From Oasisia sp. SBJ-2009 (Eukaryota > Annelida > Polychaeta > Sabellida > Siboglinidae): DNA of 64,000 bases. The position numbers and the translations under genes are program-made. Below, one piece after another: positions 1 to 9,400 of the stretch. Every line of letters starts with the position of its first letter. Position 1 is the stretch's first letter. The stretch lies in the NCBI GenBank assembly GCA_964017155.1, contig OZ024862.1, positions 374,501-438,500 of the forward strand, given 5' to 3'. The notes below the pieces were generated by a model. It saw only the letters and a list, made by a program, of their open reading frames with translations. It had not been told where the DNA came from and did not search any database.

Positions 1-693
1 ATCAATTATAATCATCTTGCGCATATTAATGTTTTATATATAGCGCGTCTTAGCAGACTTTTGAGGTCGAAAGGACAGCGTGGTCGGCATAAACAAACTG
101 TTTATCGCTCATTTCATATGCACAGCGCAGAAACATGCACCGCTGTGCTTGCGAGTGGCACAAATCGTGCTGCCTTTTCGACCCAAAACGTTTGCCAAGA
201 CGCGCTGTTTATAAAACATAAATACGCGCAAGATGATTATAATTGAATGAATTAATTTAATCAAGTATCAAATGTTGGCCAAAAATAGTGATATAATAGC
301 AACATTGAGTTGGGTCCGACTTGTACATAAGTGCCAAATAGTGAAATACTGACCGCTGAGCTTGCGACTGGCACAAATCGCGCTGTCTTTTCGACCTCAA
401 CAGTTTGCCAAGACGCGCTGTTTATAAAACATAAATACGCGCAAGATGATTGTAATTGAATGAATTAATTTAATCAAGTATCAAATGTTGGCAAAAATAC
501 TGATATAATAGCAACATTGAGGTGGGTCCGACTTGTACATCAGTGCCAAATAGTGAAATTCTGAAAACAAATTGAGAGTATACGAGCTTTTATGAGAGAG
601 TGCGCGTGAAGGTACGCGCCCGCAAGTGTAGGCATTTATGTACAAGTCGGGCCCACCTAAATTTTGGTATTACAACTGTATCTTTGCCAATAT
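1..693 (+). repeat. Partial first monomer (5' cut by the window)
   Basis: The phase point would lie at about -23, so the monomer lacks only the start of L. Its left part resembles the V family (TTAATGTTTTATATATAGCG) and its right part resembles W (GCAGAAACATGCACCGCTGTG, GACCCAAAACG) but without the 6-bp deletion typical of W. The linker has ACTGACCGCTGAGCTTG, unlike all others. It carries both R arms. It looks like an undeleted relative of the W monomers at 36921, 51122 and 61019. Confidence 0.85.
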
Positions 694-1410
694 TTGATAC
701 TTGATTTTGTTAATTCAATCAATTATAATCATCTTGCGCATATTAATGTTTTATATACGGCGCGTCTTAGCAGACTTTTGAGGTCGAAAAGACATCGTGG
801 TCGGCATAAACAAACTGTTTATCGCTCATTCCATATGCACAGCGCAGTAACATGCACCGCTGCGCTTGCGACTGGCACAAATCGCGCTGTCTTTTCGACC
901 TCAAAAGTTTGCCAAGACGCGCTGTTTATAAAACATAAATACGCGCAAGATGATTGTAATTGAATGAATTAATTTAGTCATGTATCAAATGTTGGCAAAA
1001 AATAGTGATATAATAGCAACATTGAGGTGGGTCCGACTTGTACATAAGTGCCAAATAGTGAAATAGTGACCGCTGCGCTTGCGACTGGCACAAATCGCGC
1101 TGTCTTTTCGACCTCAACAGTTTGCCAAGACGCGCTGTTTATAAAACATAAATACGCGCAAGATGATTGTAATTGAATGAATTAATTTAATCAAGTATCA
1201 AATGTTGGCAAAAATACTGATATAATGGCAACATTGAGGTGGGTCCGACTTGTACATAAGTGCCAAATAGTGAAATTATGAAAACAAATTGAGAGTATAC
1301 GTGCTTTTATGAGAGAGTGCGCGTGAAGGTACGCGCCCGCAAATGTAGGCATTGATGTACAAGTCGGGCCCACCTCAATGTTGGTATTATAACTGTATCT
1401 TTGCCAACAT
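694..1410 (+). repeat. D monomer, full length
   Basis: Diagnostic bases are TTGTTAATTCAATC and TATACGGCGCG in L, AAAGACATCG at the end of L, and TTTAGTCATGTATC in R1. The preceding spacer carries the ACGAGC allele and the next L begins with CACCTAAATTTTGG. The same D left side returns at 14821, 16759, 18697, 21142 and 24518, but there with an R1 of R2 type (CTCAACAGTTTG). Confidence 0.9.
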
Positions 1411-2064
1411 TTGATACTTGATTTTATTAATTCTATCAATTATAATGATCTTGCGCATATTTATGTTTTATATACAGCGCGTCTTAGCAGACTTTTGAGG
1501 TCGAAAAGACAGCGTGGTCGGCATAAACAAACTGTTTATCGCTCATTCCATATGCACAGCGCAGTAACATGCACCGCTGCGCTTGCGACTGGCACAAATC
1601 GCGCTGTCTTTTCGACCTCAAAAGTTTGCCAAGACGCGCTGTTTATAAAACATAAATACGCGCAAGATGATTATAATTGAATGAATTAATTTAATCAAGT
1701 ATCAAATGTTGGACAAAAATAGTTATATAATAGCAACATTGAGGTGGGTCCGACTTGTACATAAGTGCCAAATAGTGAAATAGTGACCGCTGCGCTTGCG
1801 ACTGGCACAAATCGCGCTGTCTTTTCGACCTCAACAGTTTGCCAAGACGCGCTGTTTATAAAACATATATACGCGCAAGATGATTGTAATTGAATGAATT
1901 TATTTAATCAAGTATCAAATGTTGGCAAAAATACTGATATAATAGCAACATTGAGGTGGGTCCGACTTGTACATAAGTGCCAAATAGTGAAATTATGAAA
2001 ACAAATTGAGAGTATACGTGCTTTTATGAGAGAGTGCGCGTGAAGGTACGCGCCCGCAAGTGTA

Positions 2065-2231
2065 GGCATTTATGTACAAGTCGGGCCCACCTCAATGTTG
2101 GTATTATAACTGTATCTTTGCCAACATTTGATACTTGATTTTATTAATTCTATCAATTATAATGATCTTGCGCATATTTATGTTTTATATACAGCGCGTC
2201 TTAGCAGACTTTTGAGGTCGAAAAGACAGCG
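2065..2231 (+). repeat. Left inverted arm (L) of the reference monomer
   Basis: Described once here; every monomer has it. The arm runs from GGCATTTATGTACAAG to TCGAAAAGACAGCG, 167 bp. Its reverse complement matches the right arm at 2319-2486 with about 17 differences or small gaps by eye, most of them around 2100-2120 where GTATTATAACTG faces a less similar stretch. It holds the phase motif TTGATACTTGA (2128), an AT-rich core and a TTTTATATACAGCGCG stretch. Family differences concentrate at 2138-2165 and 2205-2231. Confidence 0.93.
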
Positions 2232-2240
2232 TGGTCGGCA

Positions 2241-2255
2241 TAAACAAACTGTTTA
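2241..2255. repeat. Small hairpin in the centre (TAAAC/GTTTA)
   Basis: TAAAC and GTTTA form a perfect 5-bp stem around the 5-nt loop AAACT. It is present in nearly every monomer. The monomer at 3564 reads GTTTAACGC and keeps the stem, while some V monomers read AAATTGTTTA, which changes only the loop. The stem is too short to be convincing alone, but it sits inside the larger palindrome. Confidence 0.5.
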
Positions 2256-2274
2256 TCGCTCATTCCATATGCAC

Positions 2275-2300
2275 AGCGCAGTAACATGCACCGCTGCGCT
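2275..2300. repeat. 7-bp stem-loop in the centre (AGCGCAG/CTGCGCT)
   Basis: AGCGCAG at 2275-2281 and CTGCGCT at 2294-2300 are exact reverse complements separated by 12 nt. In K monomers CTGCTCT weakens the stem by one pair, and in J monomers GGTGCGCT shortens it by one. The element would lie at the tip of the large L/R1 hairpin. Confidence 0.6.
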
Positions 2301-2318
2301 TGCGACTGGCGCAAATCG

Positions 2319-2486
2319 CGCTGTCTTTTCGACCTCAAAAGTTTGCCAAGACGCGCTGTTTATAAAACATAAATACGCGCAAGATGATTATAATTGAATG
2401 AATTAATTTAATCAAGTATCAAATGTTGGACAAAAATAGTTATATAATAGCAACATTGAGGTGGGTCCGACTTGTACATAAGTGCC
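2319..2486 (-). repeat. Right inverted arm 1 (R1) of the reference monomer
   Basis: The arm runs from CGCTGTCTTTTCGACC to GTACATAAGTGCC, 168 bp. It is the approximate reverse complement of L. R1 is recognised in F and C monomers by GGACAAAAATAGTTATATAA and in K-like monomers by GGCCAAAAATAGTGATATAA followed by GAGTTGGG. In C monomers the start reads CTGTTCGACC instead of CTTTTCGACC. In J monomers it contains GTTAGCTAAGACGCGCTC and TTTAATGAAGTATC. Confidence 0.93.
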
Positions 2487-2531
2487 AAATAGTGAAATAG
2501 TGACCGCTGCGCTTGCGACTGGCACAAATCG
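2487..2531 (+). repeat. 45-bp linker, junction of the 213-bp internal duplication
   Basis: The first 12 bases (AAATAGTGAAAT) are those that begin the spacer, and the last part from CCGCTGCGCTTGCG is the end of the centre. The linker is therefore the fusion point created when a segment made of centre end, right arm and spacer start was duplicated in tandem. The join is at GTGAAATAGTGA/CCGCTG. The join is the same in nearly all full-length monomers, which points to a single origin followed by spread. Confidence 0.85.
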
Positions 2532-2698
2532 CGCTGTCTTTTCGACCTCAACAGTTTGCGAAGACGCGCTGTTTATAAAACATAAATACGCGCAAGATGA
2601 TTGTAATTGAATGAATTAATTTAATCAAGTATCAAATGTTGGCAAAAATACTGATATAATAGCAACATTGAGGTGGGTCCGACTTGTACATAAGTGCC
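2532..2698 (-). repeat. Right inverted arm 2 (R2) of the reference monomer
   Basis: This is the second copy of the right arm, 213 bp after R1. It is distinguished by CTCAACAGTTTGCC, TGTAATTG and GGCAAAAATACTGATATAA, so R1 and R2 have diverged from each other more than R2 has from R2 of other monomers. Some copies (for example 1866, 6886, 7602) carry CATATATACG in place of CATAAATACG, and a few have an extra TA. Confidence 0.92.
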
Positions 2699-2781
2699 AA
2701 ATAGTGAAATTATGAAAACAAATTGAGAGTATACGTGCTTTTATGAGAGAGTGCGCGTGAAGGTACGCGCCCGCAAGTGTA
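2699..2781 (+). repeat. Spacer (S) between R2 and the next left arm
   Basis: This 83-bp segment is the only part of the monomer that belongs to neither the arms nor the centre. It begins AAATAGTGAAATTATG and ends CGCCCGCAAGTGTA. Three alleles recur at the GAAATNNTG site: ATTATG, ATTCTG and ATACTG (the last in V/W cassettes). An ACGAGC allele in place of ACGTGC marks spacers that precede D monomers (such as 570, 14710, 16648, 18586, 21031, 24407). It is flanked by inverted arms on both sides, so it can also act as a hairpin loop. Confidence 0.9.
2753..2770. repeat. Spacer stem-loop (GCGCGT/ACGCGC)
   Basis: GCGCGT and ACGCGC form a perfect 6-bp stem around GAAGGT. It is kept in nearly all monomers. 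The W spacers (37541, 51742, 61638) read GAGCGTG and lose one G:C pair, and single changes occur at 11369 (GTATGCGC) and 19840 (GTACCCGC). No terminator-like T run follows. Confidence 0.55.
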
Positions 2782-4997
2782 GGCATTTATGTACAACTCG
2801 GGCCCACCTCAATGTTGGTATTATAACTGTATCTTTGCCAACATTTGATACTTGATTTTATTAATTCTATCAATTATAATGATCTTGCGCATATTTATGT
2901 TTTATATACAGCGCGTCTTAGCAGACTTTTGAGGTCGAAAAGTCAGCGTGGTCGGCATAAACAAACTGTTTATCGCTCATTCCATATGCACAGCGCAGTA
3001 ACATGCACCGCTGCGCTTGCGACTGGCACAAATCGCGCTGTCTTTTCGACCTCAAAAGTTTGCCAAGACGCGCTGTTTATAAAACATAAATACGCGCAAG
3101 ATGATTATAATTGAATGAATTAATTTAATCAAGTATCAAATGTTGGACAAAAATAGTTATATAATAGCAACATTGAGGTGGGTCCGACTTGTACATAAGT
3201 GCCAAATAGTGAAATAGTGACCGCTGCGCTTGCGACTGGCACAAATCGCGCTGTCTTTTCGACCTCAACAGTTTGCCAAGACGCGCTGTTTATAAAACAT
3301 ATATATACGCGCAAGATGATTGTAATTGAATGAATTTATTTAATCAAGTATCAAATGTTGGCAAAAATACTGATATAATAGCAACATTGAGGTGGGTCCG
3401 ACTTGTACATCAGTGCCAAAGAGTGAAATTCTGAAAACAAATTGAGAGTATACGTGCTTTTATGAGAGAGTGCGCGTGAAGGTACGCGCCCGCAAGTGTA
3501 GGCATTTATGTACAAGTCGGGCCGACCTCAATGTTGGTATTATAACTGTATCTTTGCCAACATTTGATACTTGATTTTATTAATTCTATCAATTATAATG
3601 ATCTTGCGCATATTTATGTTTTATATACAGCGCGTCTTAGCAGACTGTTGAGGTCGAAAAGACAGCGTGGTCGGCATAAACAAACTGTTTAACGCTCATT
3701 CCATATGCACAGCGCAGTAACATGCACCGCTGCGCTTGCGACTGGCACAAATCGCGCTGTCTTTTCGACCTCAAAAGTTTGCCAAGACGCGCTGTTTATA
3801 AAACATAAATACGCGCAAGATGATTATAATTGAATGAATTAATTTAATCAAGTATCAAATGTTGGCCAAAAATAGTGATATAATAGCAACATTGAGTTGG
3901 GTCCGACTTGTACATAAGTGCCAAATAGTGAAATAGTGACCGCTGCGCTTGCGACTGGCACAAATCGCGCTGTCTTTTCGACCTCAACAGTTTGCCAAGA
4001 CGCGCTGTTTATAAAACATAAATACGCGCAAGATGATTGTAATTGAATGAATTAATTTAATCAAGTATCAAATGTTGGCAAAAATACTGATATAATAGCA
4101 ACATTGAGGTGGGTCCGACTTGTACATAAGTGCCAAATAGTGAAATTATGAAAACAAATTGAGAGTATACGTGCTTTTATGAGAGAGTGCGCGTGAAGGT
4201 ACGCGCCCGCAAGTGTAGGCATTTATGTACAACTCGGGCCCACCTCAATGTTGGTATTATAACTGTATCTTTGCCAACATTTGATACTTGATTTTATTAA
4301 TTCTATCAATTATAATGATCTTGCGCATATTTATGTTTTATATACAGCGCGTCTTAGCAGACTTTTGAGGTCGAAAAGTCAGCGTGGTCGGCATAAACAA
4401 ACTGTTTATCGCTCATTCCATATGCACAGCGCAGTAACATGCACCGCTGCGCTTGCGACTGGCACAAATCGCGCTGTCTTTTCGACCTCAAAAGTTTGCC
4501 AAGACGCGCTGTTTATAAAACATAAATACGCGCAAGATGATTATAATTGAATGAATTAATTTAATCAAGTATCAAATGTTGGCCAAAAATAGTGATATAA
4601 TAGCAACATTGAGTTGGGTCCGACTTGTACATAAGTGCCAAATAGTGAAATAGTGACCGCTGCGCTTGCGACTGGCACAAATCGCGCTGTCTTTTCGACC
4701 TCAACAGTTTGCCAAGACGCGCTGTTTATAAAACATAAATACGCGCAAGATGATTGTAATTGAATGAATTAATTTAATCAAGTATCAAATGTTGGCAAAA
4801 ATACTGATATAATAGCAACATTGAGGTGGGTCCGACTTGTACATAAGTGCCAAATAGTGAAATTCTGAAAACAAATTGAGAGTATACGTGCTTTTATGAG
4901 AGAGTGCGCGTGAAGGTACGCGCCCGCAAGTGTAGGCATTTATGTACAAGTCGGGCCCACCTCAATTTTGGTATTATAACTGTATTTTTGCCAACAT

Positions 4998-5714
4998 TTG
5001 ATACTTGATTTTGTTAATTAAATCAATTATAATCATCTTGCGCATATTTATGTTTTATATACAGCGCCTCTTAGCAGACTGTTGAGGACGAAAAGACAGC
5101 GTGGTCGGCATAAACAAACTGTTTATCGCTCATTTCATATGCACAGCGCAGTAACATGCACCGGTGCGCTTGCGACTGGCAAAAATTGCGCTGTCTTTTC
5201 GACCTCAAAAGTTAGCTAAGACGCGCTCTTTATAAAACATAAATACGCGCAAGATGATTGTAATTGAATGAATTAATTTAATGAAGTATCAAATGTTGGC
5301 AAAAAATAGTGATATAATAGCAACATTGAGGTGGGTCCGACTTGTACATAAGTGCCAAATAGTGAAATAGTGACCGCTGCGCTTGCGACTGCCACAAATC
5401 GCGCTGTCTTTTCGACCTCAACAGTTTGCGAAGACGCGCTGTTTATAAAACATAAATACGCGCAAGATGATTGTAATTGAATGAATTAATTTAATCAAGT
5501 ATCAAATGTTGGCAAAAATACTGATATAATAGCAACATTGAGGTGGGTCCGACTTGTACATAAGTGCCAAATAGTGAAATTCTGAAAACAAATTGAGAGT
5601 ATACTTGCTTTTATGAGAGAGTGCGCGTGAAGGTACGCGCCCGCAAATGTAGGCATTTATGTACAAGTCGGGCCCACCTCAATGTTGGTATTATAACTGT
5701 ATCTTTGCCAACAT
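4998..5714 (+). repeat. J monomer
   Basis: This is the most divergent family: TTTTGTTAATTAAATC in L, GACTGTTGAGGACG at the arm end, CATTTCATATG and ACCGGTGCG in the centre, GTTAGCTAAGACGCGCTC and TTTAATGAAG in R1, and GTTTGCGAAG in R2. This copy also has private changes (GCGCCTCTTAGC, GGCAAAAATTGCG). J copies follow at 22577, 25953, 29538, 35487, 39357, 42225, 44881, 46315, 49688, 54566, 56000, 58151 and 59585. J is nearly always preceded by TCAATTTTGG and TGTATTTTTGCC. Confidence 0.9.
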
Positions 5715-6431
5715 TTGATACTTGATTTTATTAATTCTATCAATTATAATGATCTTGCGCATATTTATGTTTTATATACAGCGCGTCTTAGCAGACTTTT
5801 GAGGTCGAAAAGACAGCGTGGTCGGCATAAACAAACTGTTTATCGCTCATTCCATATGCACAGCGCAGTAAAATGCACCGCTGCTCTTGCGACTGGCACA
5901 AATCGCGCTGTCTTTTCGACCTCAAAAGTTTGCCAAGACGCGCTGTTTATAAAACATAAATACGCGCAAGATGATTATAATTGAATGAATTAATTTAATC
6001 AAGTATCAAATGTTGGCCAAAAATATTGATATAATAGCAACATTGAGTTGGGTCCGACTTGTACATAAGTGCCAAATAGTGAAATAGTGACCGCTGCGCT
6101 TGCGACTGGCACAAATCGCGCTGTCTTTTCGACCTCAACAGTTTGCCAAGACGCGCTGTTTATAAAACATAAATACGCGCAAGATGATTGTAATTGAATG
6201 AATTAATTTAATCAAGTATCAAATGTTGGCAAAAATACTGATATAATAGCAACATTGAGGTGGGTCCGACTTGTACATAAGTGCCAAATAGTGAAATTAT
6301 GAAAACAAATTGAGAGTATACGTGCTTTTATGAGAGAGTGCGCGTGAAGGTACGCGCCCGCAAGTGTAGGCATTTATGTACAAGTCGGGCCCACCTCAAT
6401 GTTGGTATTATAACTGTATCTTTGCCAACAT
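5715..6431 (+). repeat. K monomer
   Basis: It has an F-type left arm, then GCAGTAAAATGCACCGCTGCTC in the centre and R1 ending GAGTTGGGTCC. K almost always follows J directly (here, and at 23294, 26670, 30255, 36204, 40074, 42942, 47032, 50405, 56717, 60302), so J-K is the most stable dimer of the array. Confidence 0.9.
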
Positions 6432-9400
6432 TTGATACTTGATTTTATTAATTCTATCAATTATAATGATCTTGCGCATATTTATGTTTTATATACAGCG
6501 CGTCTTAGCAGACTTTTGAGGTCGAAAAGACAGCGTGGTCGGCATAAACAAACTGTTTATCGCTCATTCCATATGCACAGCGCAGTAACATGCACCGCTG
6601 CGCTTGCGACTGGCACAAATCGCGCTGTCTGTTCGACCTCAAAAGTTTGCCAAGACGCGCTGTTTATAAAACATAAATACGCGCAAGATGATTATAATTG
6701 AATGAATTAATTTAATCAAGTATCAAATGTTGGACAAAAATAGTTATATAATAGCAACATTGAGGTGGGTCCGAGTTGTACATAAGTGCCAAATAGTGAA
6801 ATAGTGACCGCTGCGCTTGCGACTGGCACAAATCGCGCTGTCTTTTCGACCTGAACAGTTTGCCAAGACGCGCTGTTTATAAAACATATATACGCGCAAG
6901 ATGATTGTAATTGAATGAATTTATTTAATCAAGTATCAAATGTTGGCAAAAATACTGATATAATAGCAACATTGAGGTGGGTCCGACTTGTACATAAGTG
7001 CCAAATAGTGAAATTATGAAAACAAATTGAGAGTATACGTGCTTTTATGAGAGAGTGCGCGTGAAGGTACGCGCCCGCAAGTGTAGGCATTTATGTACAA
7101 GTCGGGCCCACCTCAATGTTGGTATTATAACTGTATCTTTGCCAACATTTGATACTTGATTTTATTAATTCTATCAATTATAATGATCTTGCGCATATTT
7201 ATGTTTTATATACAGCGCGTCTTAGCAGACTTTTGAGGTCGAAAAGACAGCGTGGTCGGCATAAACAAACTGTTTATCGCTCATTCCATATGCACAGCGC
7301 AGTAACATGCACCGCTGCGCTTGCGACTGGCACAAATCGCGCTGTCTGTTCGACCTCAAACGTTTGCCAAGACGCGCTGTTTATAAAACATAAATACGCG
7401 CAAGATGATTATAATTGAATGAATTAATTTAATCAAGTATCAAATGTTGGACAAAAATAGTTATATAATAGCAACATTGAGGTGGGTCCGACTTGTACAT
7501 AAGTGCCAAATAGTGAAATAGTGACCGCTGCGCTTGCGACTGGCACAAATCGCGCTGTCTTTTCGACCTCAACAGTTTGCCAAGACGCGCTGTTTATAAA
7601 ACATATATACGCGCAAGATGATTGTAATTGAATGAATTTATTTAATCAAGTATCAAATGTTGGCAAAAATACTGATATAATAGCAACATTGAGGTGGGTC
7701 CGACTTGTACATAAGTGCCAAATAGTGAAATTATGAAAACAAATTGAGAGTATACGTGCTTTTATGAGAGAGTGCGCGTGAAGGTACGCGCCCGCAAGTG
7801 TAGGCATTTATGTACAAGTCGGGCCCACCTCAATGTTGGTATTATAACTGTATCTTTGCCAACATTTGATACTTGATTTTATTAATTCTATCAATTATAA
7901 TGATCTTGCGCATATTTATGTTTTATATACAGCGCGTCTTAGCAGACTTTTGAGGTCGAAAAGACAGCGTGGTCGGCATAAACAAACTGTTTATCGCTCA
8001 TTCCATATGCACAGCGCAGTAACATGCACCGCTGCGCTTGCGACTGGCACAAATCGCGCTGTCTTTTCGACCTCAAAAGTTAGCTAAGACGCGCTCTTTA
8101 TAAAACATAAATACGCGCAAGATGATTGTAATTGAATGAATTAATTTAATGAAGTATCAAATGTTGGCAAAAAATAGTGATATAATAGCAACATTGAGGT
8201 GGGTCCGACTTGTACATAAGTGCCAAATAGTGAAATAGTGACCGCTCGCTTGCGACTGCCACAAATCGCGCTGTCTTTTCGACCTCAACAGTTTGCGAAG
8301 ACGCGCTGTTTATAAAACATAAATACGCGCAAGATGATTGTAATTGAATAAATTAATTTAATCAAGTATCAAATGTTGGCAAAAATACTGATATAATAGC
8401 AACATTGAGGTGGGTCCGACTTGTACATAAGTGCCAAATAGTGAAATTCTGAAAACAAATTGAGAGTATACGTGCTTTTATGAGAGAGTGCGCGTGAAGG
8501 TACGCGCCCGCTAGTGTAGGCATTTATGTACAAGTCGGGCCCACCTCAATTTTGGTATTATAACTGTATTTTTGCCAACATTTGATACTTGATTTTGTTA
8601 ATTAAATCAATTATAATCATCTTGCGCATATTTATGTTTTATATACAGCGCGTCTTAGCAGACTTTTGAGGTCGAAAAGACAGCGTGGTCGGCATAAACA
8701 AACTGTTTATCGCTCATTCCATATGCACAGCGCAGTAACATGCACCGCTGCGCTTGCGACTGGCACAAATCGCGCTGTCTGTTCGACCTCAAAAGTTTGC
8801 CAAGACGCGCTGTTTATAAAACATAAATACGCGCAAGATGATTATAATTGAATGAATTAATTTAATCAAGTATCAAATGTTGGACAAAAATAGTTATATA
8901 ATAGCAACATTGAGGTGGGTCCGAGTTGTACATAAGTGCCAAATAGTGAAATAGTGACCGCTGCGCTTGCGACTGGCACAAATCGCGCTGTCTTTTCGAC
9001 CTGAACAGTTTGCCAAGACGCGCTGTTTATAAAACATATATACGCGCAAGATGATTGTAATTGAATGAATTTATTTAATCAAGTATCAAATGTTGGCAAA
9101 AATACTGATATAATAGCAACATTGAGGTGGGTCCGACTTGTACATAAGTGCCAAATAGTGAAATTATGAAAACAAATTGAGAGTATACGTGCTTTTATGA
9201 GAGAGTGCGCGTGAAGGTACGCGCCCGCAAGTGTAGGCATTTATGTACAAGTCGGGCCCACCTCAATGTTGGTATTATAACTGTATCTTTGCCAACATTT
9301 GATACTTGATTTTATTAATTCTATCAATTATAATGATCTTGCGCATATTTATGTTTTATATACAGCGCGTCTTAGCAGACTTTTGAGGTCGAAAAGACAG

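Larger units (their letters stand above)
2232..2318 (+). repeat. Centre segment (C) between the inverted arms
   Basis: This 87-bp segment would form the loop of the long L/R1 hairpin. It contains two small inverted repeats (2241-2255 and 2275-2300) and one CATATG (NdeI) site at 2266. The last roughly 28 bp, starting CCGCTGCGCTTGCG, are repeated in the linker at 2487-2531, which marks one edge of the 213-bp internal duplication. Families differ here: K has GTAAAATGCACCGCTGCTC, J has ACCGGTGCG, V has CAGTTCATATG and ACATACACCGC. Confidence 0.9.
1411..4997 (+). repeat. Five consecutive F monomers
   Basis: Starts are at 1411, 2128, 2845, 3564 and 4281. All have the F left arm (TTTTATTAATTCTATC, AATGATC). 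The monomer at 2845 is 719 bp because R2 has one extra TA (around 3299-3308). Those at 2845 and 4281 share AAAAGTCAGCG and are otherwise nearly alike, while the one at 3564 has GACTGTTGAGG and GTTTAACGC. The first three have R1 of the TAGTTATATAA type and the last two have the GAGTTGGG type. The spacing suggests a two-monomer sub-repeat of 1,436 bp. Confidence 0.9.

Noticed and set aside
1411..1680. Protein-coding genes of 61-99 codons, once per monomer, on the + strand
   Set aside because: They start with TTG rather than ATG, cross a 167-bp inverted repeat so that the two ends encode complementary strands of the same sequence, are interrupted in whole families (J, F/J) and have no promoter or flanking gene. 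Number and similarity follow from tandem repetition.
2319..2340. CENP-B box around TTTTCGACCTCAAAAG
   Set aside because: After TTCG the required A and CGGG positions of the CENP-B box do not match in any family.
2065..2486. Foldback or MITE-type transposon with 167-bp terminal inverted repeats
   Set aside because: The arms look like terminal inverted repeats, but bases outside the arm ends (AAGTGTA before GGCATT, AAATAGTG after AAGTGCC) give no target-site duplication, and no copy is seen outside the tandem context. A transposon origin long ago is possible but not shown.
2661..2672. Bacterial-type -10 box (TATAAT in CTGATATAATAGC)
   Set aside because: The TATAAT comes from an AT-rich arm repeated in every monomer. 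There is no -35 box at 16-18 bp and no gene downstream.
2640..2760. Hammerhead ribozyme, known in some tandem repeats
   Set aside because: The nearest string is CTGATATAA, which lacks the CTGANGA core, and no GAAA partner with flanking stems is placed correctly on either strand.
6630..6641. RNA polymerase III B-box-like GTTCGACCTC in C monomers
   Set aside because: Only GTTCGA fits the consensus, the flanking bases disagree, the common allele is TTTTCGACC, and no A box stands at a suitable distance.
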